DNA of 31,985 nucleotides from JABCPO02 sp963546185. Its GTDB lineage: Bacteria; Bacillota; Clostridia; TANB77; CAG-508. Numbering within the stretch: the first letter of the stretch is position 1; the number at the start of each line of letters is the position of its first letter. Positions 1 through 8,306 of the stretch are shown piece by piece. The position numbers and the translations under genes are program-made. The stretch covers positions 1 to 31,985 of the forward strand of contig CAUULU010000005.1 of assembly GCA_963546185.1 (NCBI GenBank). Direction: 5' to 3'. The notes under the pieces were generated by a model. The model was not told the origin of the DNA. It did not search any database and saw only the letters and a list, made by a program, of their open reading frames with translations.

Positions 1-217
1 GAACTTAAAAAAGCAGGTATAAGTACTAGAGGTATAACTCCACACAAATTAAGACATACTGCCGCTACCCTAATGTACCAATATGGTGAAGTAGACATAC
101 GTGCACTGCAAAAAGTACTTCGGACATGCAAGTATATCTACAACTGAAATATATACACATATAAACAATGAACAAGTTCGTGATGCAATAAGTAAAAATC
201 CACTTGCAGACATGTAA
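1..217 (+). CDS. Tyrosine recombinase/integrase, C-terminal end (partial), one CGG +1 site
   Basis: This is the last 71 codons of a tyrosine (XerC/D-like) recombinase, cut by the window start and the only large plus-strand gene. The visible catalytic parts are HKLRHT (the HxxR box), LGHASISTT (the second His region) and the nucleophile Tyr in EIYTHI. The zero frame reads CTT then CGG at 121-123 and would lose the conserved LGH box. Skipping C121 and reading GGA as Gly restores LGH and runs to a TAA at 215-217. The length fits 3n+1. The family assignment is strong, but whether it serves chromosome resolution or an integrated element cannot be told from the fragment. Confidence 0.88.
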
Positions 218-218
218 A

Positions 219-249
219 AAGAAGATAACTTTTAAATAGCTATCTTCTT
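219..249. terminator. Bidirectional hairpin terminator between convergent genes
   Basis: A 9-bp inverted repeat (AAGAAGATA at 219-227, TATCTTCTT at 241-249) has T-rich sequence on the plus side and A-rich sequence on the other. It lies between the plus-strand recombinase and the minus-strand gene that ends at 260, so it can terminate both. Confidence 0.6.
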
Positions 250-259
250 CTTTTTTATT

Positions 260-1218
260 CTATTTATAATATGCTACATATACTATATTACCATTATTAA
301 CATCTATATAGTAATCTCTTGCTAATGTTTTATCACTAATATTTATAACTTCTATCTTATATGACTTACGTACAGTTTTTTCATTAGAACTTTCAGCATA
401 TTCTATAGTTATTTTACTGTCCTTTATAGAAAGATTTTGCTGCTTACCATCTTTATCTATATCTTTTTGTACTATTTCTTTTGCTTTTTCTTCTGTTATA
501 TTTATATCTGTATCTACATAATCATAATATATAATTCCTATAGAAATTATCTCACCATCTGGATTTACAATAATCTTACCTATATTTGGAGTTATTTGTT
601 TTCCGGTCTTTTACTTCCCATATTCTTACAGGCCATCCGGAATTGTTCTTCATCTTTATAATCTATAATATCTCTTATAGCAAAGTTTTTAAATAGCGGC
701 ATATTTTTAAAATTATTGTTTATTTTCGTTTCTAACTCTTTTAAAAAACTTTCTGTTGGTTTTACTTTTCCCCATTCATTATCTATATTATTTATTTTTT
801 TTTCATCCCTATATGAACGTATAAGTCCATATGGTAATAGTTTTATAACTGCTCCATTTTCTAGTGTATATTGATAAAGAGTTATTTCTTCTTCATTTTT
901 ACTATTAATATCTTTTTCAGTTATTTCTTTCTCACTTATAATATTAGACTCTACATTTAAATTCTTTAGATATTCTAATGCTCTTTCTTTTAGTTTATCT
1001 TTATCTAAAGGAGTTTTATCTATATTATGTACTTTAAGTAAATTTTGTCTAACTTTTTCTTCTGCCGCTTTTCTATCCTCTTTTTGTCTTTCTATTCTTT
1101 CATTGCTATTTTTTATATTTTTATACTTATAATACCCAATAACTAATATTGATATTAATGATACTAGTATAAGTATTATTATAATGATGTTATTTCTTTG
1201 ATTATTTTGTTTCTCCAT
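260..1218 (-). CDS. Membrane-anchored YcdB/PepSY-like protein, two CGG +1 sites
   Basis: The predicted protein has 318 residues. A basic N-terminus is followed by a hydrophobic segment rich in Ile (about residues 8-30), then a Lys/Glu-rich linker and an extracytoplasmic region. The C-terminal part has the pattern NPDGEIISI ... EEKAKEIV ... YYIDVNNGNIV, typical of YcdB/PepSY-type repeats that end with a turn written 'D.nnG.i'. The ATG at 1218 has AGAAGG upstream. Skipped C positions are 639 (TTC C GGA) and 605 (GAC C GGA). The first joins EQF to GWPVRIWEV and the second joins KD to GKQITP. The zero frame would stop at 592. The length fits 3n+2. The function is unknown; a role in envelope or peptidase regulation is only inference. 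Confidence 0.7.
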
Positions 1219-1256
1219 AATGAGCACCTTCTTTCTATATTTATAGTTAACACTAA

Positions 1257-1424
1257 TTAATATATATTTAATCTATCTTTTAATCTTATATTATATGCAT
1301 CAAGCATTTGGTCATAATAGCATTTACTTCTTGAGTCAAAATAAATACAACCATGTGTACAGCCTCTGAATAAATTCATTCTATTTTTTGAAGATAATAT
1401 TCCTTTTACCTTCATAAAATGCAT
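1257..1424 (-). pseudogene. Radical-SAM N-terminal fragment fused to a copy of the gatD tail
   Basis: The 55-codon frame starts at an ATG with GGAG upstream. Residues 4-36 follow the start of a radical-SAM family that reads KGILSSKN.MNL.RGCTHGCIYCDSRS. Here the CxxxCxxC cluster is broken: the third Cys is Phe (GCTHGCIYF). After residue 36 the frame switches to YDQMLDAYNIRLKD, which is identical to the C-terminal region of the GatD-like protein and encoded by a perfect 42-bp copy of that DNA. The result is a chimeric remnant, not a working enzyme. The family is recognised by motif only, and the parental gene is not in the window. Confidence 0.7.
1275..1316. repeat. 42-bp direct repeat, copy A (inside radical-SAM remnant)
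   Basis: This copy is identical to 2129-2170 over 42 bases, and the sequences diverge at once on both sides. It is probably a duplicated piece of the gatD 3' end. Confidence 0.9.
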
Positions 1425-1444
1425 TCTATCATCTCCATATCTGC

Positions 1445-1987
1445 TTATTTTTTCTTACAATTTTTTTGATGTGCTTTTAATTTCTTCATCGCCCAATCAT
1501 AATGGCTTGAAGTAGTACTTACAAAATAAGAACCAAGTACACTTCCTCCTACCCATTTATAGACATCTTTTGAAAATAATTCTTCGTTTGTAAATCTCTC
1601 AGCTAATTCTAAAATATCTTTATGGGATTTCTGAAACATTTCTTTTGCATCTTCAAGAGAAGTATTTTGATGTTTTTTCCAAAACTCGACATTCATATCT
1701 CCATAAGTTTTCCAATTATATGGAGCTGGAATAAAAGGTTTTGCCACTTCCTTTAAATTTGTATCTACCCAATTCAAAAGAAGTTGGTGCCATTCATATA
1801 AATGAATCAAAATATCTCTTAAATTTTTGTCTCTTTTCCAATGAGCCTCTTTCTTTTTTTCATCACTTGAAAAGTCAAAAGGAGTGTTTAATTCTTCGTC
1901 AGATAGCTTAGCAATTAATACGTTCAACTTATTATAGTTTTCTTTCGCTGCAATCATTAAATCTTCTTTTGTTCTTGGTCGTGGCAT
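1445..1987 (-). CDS. ClbS/DfsB family four-helix protein
   Basis: This 180-residue protein opens with MPRPRTKEDL, typical of the ClbS/DfsB (DUF1706) family, and has HLYEWHQLLLNW in helix 2 followed by the conserved PAPYNWKTYGDMN segment. ClbS itself protects colibactin producers by hydrolysing the cyclopropane warhead. Most relatives in genomes without colibactin have no tested role, so only the family is claimed. A strong AGGAGG site precedes the ATG. The gene has no CGG codon and no frame break and sits between two recombined pieces, which fits later acquisition, but this is inference. Confidence 0.82.
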   Translation of the reverse strand: MPRPRTKEDLMIAAKENYNKLNVLIAKLSDEELNTPFDFSSDEKKKEAHWKRDKNLRDILIHLYEWHQLLLNWVDTNLKEVAKPFIPAPYNWKTYGDMNVEFWKKHQNTSLEDAKEMFQKSHKDILELAERFTNEELFSKDVYKWVGGSVLGSYFVSTTSSHYDWAMKKLKAHQKNCKKK

Positions 1988-2098
1988 AATATTTCCTCCT
2001 ACTTTAAGCTATATTTCAATATATAATTTATTCGTTTTTTTCTCTCTAAAATCCTTAATAGCTAAATTAAGAATATCTCTTGTAATCTTCTGATAATC

Positions 2099-3000
2099 CT
2101 AATCTATCTTTTTATCTTTATCCATATAATCTTTTAATCTTATATTATATGCATCAAGCATTTGGTCATATAGGTATAGTTTTTTATTATATCCTATTAT
2201 ATTTAAAAGATATTTTGTAAATAATGGATTTGTTACAAGTATTGGTCCTAATATATATGTAGAAAACATATTCATTATACGAATCCCTTCTACTTTAGAA
2301 TATTTATTTATTCCCTTCCCTCTTATAACATTTGCCATACTTGGAAGTTTTATTATTCTTATTTTACCTTGTCCATCATTTTTAGTTACACATACTGGAT
2401 AACTTTGAGTAAATGTCATTATATGTCCGATTAATTCTATATCTATAAACTTGGTATATGCATAGGCATTTAGTCTTCCGAAGCATATCTGTAACTGCTA
2501 TTGTTTCATATATTCCGAAGACCGTCTATAATATATTCTTTTGGTATCTTTTCAATATCTACAGAGATTATATTTCCTTTATTATCTTTTATCCAAGCAT
2601 TATAATAATCTACTGTATTTTTATTTTTATCAGATATCCTATATTCTTTTTCTATATATCTTCTATCTTTTATTATATATCTTCCGAAATAAGTCAAAAG
2701 CATTACCGAGTAGCAAGTATCATTTGACCATTTTCTATTTTTCGTAATATTTCTAATCTATGATTATATAATTTTTCAAGTACTACATCTATCTTTGTTT
2801 CTGAAAGAGAACCTATATATACAAAGTCTATTTGTTCTGTTATAAACTTTAAGTCATCATTAAGTTCTGTAAAATATATTTCATGTTCTCCTTCTTCATC
2901 TGTTTTTTTAGCTATATCTATAAGTTTTTGTAAATATACAATATTTCCGATTATCTCCATATTGATTACAAATATCACTAAAAAGTATTTCTATTTTCAT
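2099..3000 (-). CDS. gatD: GatD-like glutamine amidotransferase, five CGG +1 sites, nucleophile missing
   Basis: GatD supplies ammonia from glutamine to MurT for amidating the D-Glu of lipid II. The rebuilt protein has 298 residues and starts MKIEILFSDICNQYGDNGN, matching the GatD N-terminus. Skipped C positions are 2949, 2708, 2686, 2517 and 2480, each before GGA or GGT; they restore GDNGNIVYL, LATGNAFDLFG and DGLGIYE. The length fits 3n+5. In known GatD the nucleophile sits in a LAICGGYQLLG-like strand. Here the aligned strand is LATGNAFDLFG, so Cys is replaced by Gly, and that Gly is itself a CGG site. The later HGP box (catalytic His) reads ILGP. The protein is probably not an active glutaminase. 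In-frame ATC GGA at 2427-2429 and GAC GGT at 2522-2524 need no shift. It lies 22 bases downstream of murT. Confidence 0.8.
2129..2170. repeat. 42-bp direct repeat, copy B (gatD 3' end)
   Basis: This is the likely parent copy, coding YDQMLDAYNIRLKD in the GatD-like protein. The second copy is at 1275-1316. Confidence 0.9.
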
Positions 3001-3022
3001 ATATAAGCCTTTCTATTAATTA

Positions 3023-4527
3023 TTAACTATTAAATGTCTCTAGTATATGTTCTTTTAATTCTGAAGCTTCTTTTTCTATATACATATCATTAAGTAAAAA
3101 TAATGTTTCTACCTTATCTATTGTAATATAATTATATGCATCTTTTTGATTTTCAAATACAAATAACTTATTACTATCTATACCTGCAAGAAGTGCTCTT
3201 ACATATATATCTTTTGATCTAGGTCCTATTATTATAACCCTTTCTATATTAGGATCATTTAAAAACTCATAATCTGCATCATAATGCCATAATATAACCT
3301 CAACACCTTCTTCATTATCTGATTTATCATCAAGCATTAATATAACATTTTTCTTTCCTTCATAATTTTTAACAAAATCAAATACATTACTACATGCTAG
3401 TGGATTTTGTCCTTTTGTTAAATGTTTTATAAGATACTTATTATTATTTAATGGTATCTTTTCATAACGTGTTTCTGCTATTTTAAGTTTTGATATATTT
3501 TTTAATATGTCTTTAATATTAAAACCTAATAATAACATTAATGTTACTACTGCAAGTTGGTTATATGCATTAAATCTACTTTCAGATAATAGATTCATTT
3601 CATAAATATTTCCGGTCTCCAATACTTATTTTTGCTATCCTATCCCTACTATCTATTTCTAATATCTTTGTATCTAAATTAGGACTTATTAAATGTCCAT
3701 TTTTACATCTACATTTTCCGATGATGATTTAATTGGATATAATCATATTCAAGTTTTTCATTACATATAGGACATACTGTTATATCTCTTACTAAGTTTT
3801 TAGGTATGTTAGTATCATTTTCTTGTTTTTCCATACCATAAAATACCTTATTATTTGTATGTAAATCTATCTTATCATTTTTTACATCTGATTTAATCAT
3901 AGATGCTATAATATCATCTCCGATTTACTATTATTTTTGTTTCTTCTGGTATACTTCCTCCGTAATATATCTACAATATAGTCTGTATTTGCATTTCTTT
4001 TTACAGAATCTCTTAATATATTAGTGATTATTGTATATTTAGGTTTTATATCATTATATATATATGGACTTACTCTCTCATCTACTTCAAATATTGCTAT
4101 ATTTGCTCTATTTTTCTTAAGCTTTCCGAAAATATTAGAATTTGTTATAAGTGTGTCTACAATACCTGCTTTTAAGTTAGAACCTGCTTTATTACTTATA
4201 ACATACATTCTTTTATTTTTCTTTATATCTTCTATATCTATACTAGTTCTTTCTATAGGTTTCTTTTTATTTTTTAATTCTTCCTTTAGTTTTTGCTCGT
4301 TTATAAGTAATTCTAATAAATCTGTAGCAAGATTTGTTACTGTAGTTTTTCCGATTTGTACCAGTTACTGTAATTATTACCTCTGGTTTTTGTAGTTTAC
4401 TAAGTATATTTTTATCAATTTTAAGAGCTATTACTCCTCCTATATGACTAGTACTTCCTTTTACAAGTTTTACAATATTATGTACTGTTTTACTTATTAT
4501 TATTGAAAGTATTTTCATTAAATTCAT
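3023..4527 (-). CDS. murT: MurT, lipid II isoglutaminyl synthase ligase subunit, five CGG +1 sites
   Basis: MurT is a Mur-ligase-like ATPase that works with GatD to turn D-Glu into D-iso-Gln in lipid II on the inner face of the membrane. The rebuilt protein has 499 residues. It has the P-loop TGTNGKTT near residue 60, FEVDERVSPYI, a four-Cys zinc ribbon (CPIC ... CRCKNG, the MurT insert), KGQNP and the C-terminal DUF1727 region (VILMLDD ... WHYDADYEFL). Skipped C positions are 4353, 3962, 3922, 3720 and 3614. The first supplies the P-loop Gly and the fourth lies just before the second zinc Cys pair. The length fits 3n+5. Phe-Gly TTC GGA at 4126-4128 is in phase and needs no shift. The start overlaps the end of the upstream reductase gene by 38 bases, suggesting translational coupling. 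Confidence 0.9.
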
Positions 4528-5906
4528 TATTCATTTCTCCTTTACTACCTATAACATTTATAATGTCAGTTGCAGTATTATATTTTGGCATGTATGAAAG
4601 TTCAAGCATTGCAAGGTCACTTGCTGTAAAACCTGCTGTTAATGCTGTTGCAAGTATATCTATCTTCTTATCTGCATCTTTTTTACCTATTGCAGAACCT
4701 CCGAAGAAGTTTTCCTGTTCCTTTTTCAAATATACATTTTAGTATAAGATCTTCTGAATCTTTAAATAATTCACTTGAAGTTTTCCCCATAACTATTTCA
4801 GTATAATATTCAATACCATGTTCCATTAATTTTTGTTCTGAAAGACCGTGTTTTGGCAACTTGATATCCAAATACTGACAATATAGATGTATTTGTTGTT
4901 CCACTATATACAGAATCTATTCCTAAAATATTATCTCCAACAACTCTTGCTTGTTTTCTGCTAGGTGGTACTACAGCTGGTGTTACATATATTCCTTTTA
5001 TAATACTTTCAACTTTTGCAATGTCCCCAATTGCATAAATATTATCTATATTTGTTTTCATATGTTTATCTACTGTAACAAAATCATTTTTATCTACATT
5101 TATCCCTGCTTTTTTTATAAATCTTGTTGCAGGTATTGTTCCTACAGTTATAATTGCCATATCAAATGTTTTCTTATATATCTTTAAATCATTTCCGTAC
5201 AGAATATTCAACCTCTAAAACATCCCTATTTCTTCCTCTATATAACTCTGAATCTTCTTTTACTTTTAAGATTTTCCCCTGTTTTATAACTGTTACAAAT
5301 TCTGAAACTATATTTTCTATTTCCATTGAAATATCTTTATCAAATCTAGGTATTAATACATCTTCTTTTTCTAATATATATACATCTATTCCAAGCTTGT
5401 TTAAATTTTCTGAAAGTTCTAATGATATTGCACCACTTCCTACTATAAGTGCATTTCTTGGTTCGTTTCTTTCTATAAATCTTTTAAGTCTTTTAGCATT
5501 TCTTAAGTTTTTATGTATAAATATATTATCTCCAAGATTTTCAAATTCTTTTAATTTTTTAGCAATACTTCCTACAGATAAAATTAAATAATCATATGAT
5601 ATATTAAACATTGTTCCTTTACTTGTTTCTACAACTTGTATTTGATTTTTATCTGAATATATTTCTATAACTTCTGTTTTTAGATATATTTCTAAATCAT
5701 ATTTATCTTTTAAATCTTGTGCTGAATTAAATACTATATCTTCTTCTGAAACTTCTCCAGATATGTAATATGGCATTGCACATTGTGAATATGATATATA
5801 TTCTTGTTTTTCTACTATTATAATTTCTATATTTTTATCTCTTTTTCTTAAATATTTTGCAAGTGTAAGTCCTCCGTGACTCACCTCCTACTATAACTAC
5901 TCTCAC
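4490..5906 (-). CDS. CoA-disulfide reductase / NADH oxidase family flavoprotein, four CGG +1 sites
   Basis: The rebuilt protein is 470 residues, usual for this family. It has an N-terminal FAD fold VVIVGGESGG, the redox Cys in SYSQCAMPYYISGEV, the NAD fold ALIVGSGAISLELSENL, the FAD box NIYAIGDIAKV and the dimer domain FGYQVAKTGLSEQKL. Substrates may be CoA disulfide, O2, peroxide or polysulfide; the sequence does not decide. Skipped C positions are 5876 (in the first FAD glycine run), 5197, 4848 and 4703. The length fits 3n+4. The start is GTG at 5906, directly after the rnhA stop, which makes translational coupling likely. Without the shifts it would be annotated as several fragments. Confidence 0.88.
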
Positions 5907-5907
5907 C

Positions 5908-6428
5908 TTAAATAACCTCCATTGCTGCATTTGAAGCTAATTTATCTACCATCTCATTATATTTATCACCATTATGGCCTTTAACCTTATTAAATAATAG
6001 GTTAACAGATGGTAATTTTTCTATTTGTCCTTTTAAATTATATAATTTTTTCCATAATTCTACATTTTTTACATTTTTAAAATCTTTTTTTATCCAGTTT
6101 TCTATCCATTCTGTAATACCTTTTAATACATATGAACTATCTGCATATATTTCAACATTCATTTTTTTATCATTTTCCTTATTGTTTAAAAGAAGATTAT
6201 AATTTTTCTCTTTATTTAATATTTCTAATACATATTCTAATGATGTTATAACTGCTGTAAGTTCCATTATATTATTTGTTGTATCTTTCATATTACCGAA
6301 CAATTTCTTTTACTATTGTTTCTTCATTCTTATCTGTATCTAAATATAATACTATAGCGGCATATCCGTCCTTTTCCTGGATTACCTTTACATGCCCCAT
6401 CTGTATATATACATATATTTTTATTCAT
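5908..6428 (-). CDS. rnhA: Ribonuclease HI, two CGG +1 sites
   Basis: The enzyme degrades the RNA strand of RNA-DNA hybrids. The rebuilt protein has 172 residues with the four acidic active-site residues: TDGACKGNPGKGGYA (Asp), NIMELTAV (Glu), IYADSSYVLKGI (Asp) and YNEMVDKLA (Asp), plus VKGHNGD for the handle/His loop. It is slightly longer than E. coli RNase HI because of a Lys/Asn-rich insertion before the third acidic strand. Skipped C positions are 6368 (completing the GKGGY turn) and 6298 (GNM). The length fits 3n+2. The ATG at 6428 overlaps the smpB stop by 8 bases. Confidence 0.92.
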
Positions 6429-6871
6429 ATTTCATATATCTTTCTATTTTTCTTTTAAAATCTTTTTTTGCTATATCTTCTCTTTTATCATATAACTTTT
6501 TACCTTTAGCAAGTCCTATTTCAAGTTTTATCTTATTTTTCTTCATATACATTGATATAGGGACTATTGTAAGTTTTTTTTCTTTAATCTTAGAGTTAAT
6601 CTTTAAAATTTCTTTTTTATGTAATAATAATTTTCTTGTACGAGTAGGTTCTTTATTTTCCCTATTTCCGAAATTCATATGGTGATATATGTGCACCAAT
6701 TAGGAAAGCTTCTCCATTTTTTATAATGCAAAATGCTTCCCTTATATTTGCTCTTCCATGAAATACAGATTTTACCTCTGTTCCTACAAGTTCTATTCCT
6801 GCTTCATATGTTTCTAATATTTCATAATTTCTTCTAGCATTAGGATTTGATATTTTTCCCATCTTTCCCAT
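6421..6871 (-). CDS. smpB: SsrA-binding protein SmpB, one CGG +1 site
   Basis: SmpB carries tmRNA to stalled ribosomes for trans-translation. The rebuilt protein has 149 residues, the normal size, with ISNPNARRNYEI, GIELVGTEVKS, ANIREAF, AHISPYEFGNREN, RTRKLLLHKKEI and a basic tail KRKIERYMKYE. The skipped C at 6670 restores the conserved Gly of YEFGNREN. Without it the frame stops two codons later and the second half would look like a separate ORF. A rescue factor whose own translation needs a frameshift at a stalling codon is a notable coincidence, though other genes have the same feature. Confidence 0.94.
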
Positions 6872-6873
6872 AA

Positions 6874-7501
6874 TTATTTACTTCCTTTTGGTCTTATAAC
6901 TATCTTATTTTCTTGAGATATATCTTCTACTACTTGTTGTTTATTATAATAATCATTATAGTTTATTTTTGTAAACATTCCTAAATCTATATTATTTTCA
7001 CTATTATTATCAAAATCATTATATACACTACTCATATGATTATTTTCTTTTAAAGTATTATTTAAATTATTATTAACTGTATTATTCATATTATTATTCT
7101 TATGATTAGTATGATTATAGTCATTTCTAATATAGTTATGTTCTACTGGTCTATTATTTGAATTATTAATAATTGCTGTATCTCCATCATAATTATTATG
7201 CATATTTTTAAAAGGATTTTCTTCTTTTTGTTTAACTCCAAATCCTGTTACATCATAATTTATGCCCATTTCCTTCAGCTTATTACTAAGTCTACTTAAA
7301 CGAATTAATATTGCTATTGCTAAAAATACTAATAATATAGACACTGCTATAAGTCCTATAAGTAGTATGTTTGATAATGTAAAACCACCGGTCAGATATT
7401 TCTGTTGTTATGCTTTGTACATTAAAACTTGCATATGTATATTTTGTTAAAACTACAATTAATATAATTCCTATTGTGCTTATTTTTTTAATATGTTTCA
7501 T
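6874..7501 (-). CDS. Small membrane protein with Asn-rich tail, one CGG +1 site
   Basis: I do not recognise a family. The predicted protein has 208 residues: a signal-like hydrophobic segment (about 7-25), a short exported stretch NVQSITTEISDGG, a second strong membrane segment (about 42-66), then a cytoplasmic tail very rich in Asn, Asp, Lys and Tyr, ending VIRPKGSK. The skipped C at 7390 (GAC C GGT) joins the two membrane segments into one protein. The length fits 3n+1. It stops two bases before the smpB start, in the place where secG or rnr is often found in related bacteria, but it does not look like SecG. Confidence 0.65.
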
Positions 7502-7542
7502 TATAATTCCTATCTCTTTCTTCTTTCGTTTACTCTATTTTT

Positions 7543-8144
7543 TTATTCTTCAAACATTAAATTAAACATAGTATCCCATGTATCTTCTATATATTCTTTC
7601 TTTTCTGTAGAATAGGGTATTATTGGACTATATGAAATATTTAAGTCTTTTTTAATCTTTTCTACATATTCATTTACCTTTGTTTTAGCAATCTTATCTG
7701 CCTTATTACATATAATTAAAAATGGTATATTTTTCTTTAATATATATGAATACATAAGTTTATCATCTTCTGTAGGTGTATGCCTTATATCTAATAATAG
7801 TACTATAAGTGAGATATCTCTCATGATTAAATATTCTTCTATATATTTCCCCATTTCTACTGCTTGGATTTTACTCATCTTACTATATCCGGTATCCTGG
7901 TAAATCTACAAAATACATCTTATCATCTATATTATAGAAGTTTATTTGTCTTGTTTTTCCTGGTGTATTACTTGTTCTTGCAAGCTTTTTTCTTCCGAAG
8001 CATACTATTTACAAAACTAGATTTTCCTACATTTGATTTTCCTACTAAAACTACTTCTAAATCTAGTTTTTTAGGATATTGTTTTTTACTTGTTGCAGAT
8101 ATTGTAAGTTCTGCTTTTTGCCTGTTTATTTTAAATTCTTCCAT
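7543..8144 (-). CDS. engB: Ribosome biogenesis GTPase EngB (YsxC/YihA), two CGG +1 sites
   Basis: EngB is a small essential GTPase needed for 50S assembly. The rebuilt protein has 199 residues with the G1 loop VGKSNVGKSS, the family strand SMLGRKKLARTSNTPGKTRQIN, G3 VDLPGYGYS, G4 NKADK and a C-terminal helix. Skipped C positions are 7997 (CTT C GGA, in MLGRKK) and 7891 (TAC C GGA, the glycine of PGYGYS). Both glycines are near invariant in EngB. The length fits 3n+2. The ATG at 8144 is the usual EngB start (MEEFKINRQKAEL). Confidence 0.94.
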
Positions 8145-8269
8145 TTTCTTTCCTTACTATAATTTAAGTTAATTTTAACATTTTTCCCTAAAAAACTCAA
8201 ATTATCGCCCATTTTCTAATCTCTTTTTTATATTTTAGTAATATTATTTTTACTTTTAAGTAATAATAT

Positions 8270-8299
8270 AAAAAGACCTGTAAATTATATATTACAGGT
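8270..8299 (-). terminator. Rho-independent terminator after uvrB
   Basis: An 8-bp stem (ACCTGTAA / TTACAGGT, 8276-8283 and 8292-8299) is followed on the minus strand by CTTTTTATATT. It begins 8 bases after the uvrB stop and separates uvrB from engB. Confidence 0.8.
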
Positions 8300-8306
8300 A
8301 TCTTAA

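Noticed and set aside
2506..2703. CGG reassigned to another single amino acid, as known for Gln or Trp in some bacteria
   Set aside because: Decoding CGG as one residue leaves the frame wrong and reaches stops within a few codons. Only a +1 step restores homology downstream.
4740..4755. Avoidance of GATC as the reason why Asp before sites is always GAC
   Set aside because: GATC occurs several times in the window (for example near 3217, 4747, 29029, 29650), so it is not avoided.
592..6303. Reading the many short consecutive minus-strand ORFs as separate small genes or as a decaying pseudogene region
   Set aside because: The pieces join into full-length family members when the C of each in-frame CGG is skipped. 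Real decay would show stops, deletions and shifts of all types.
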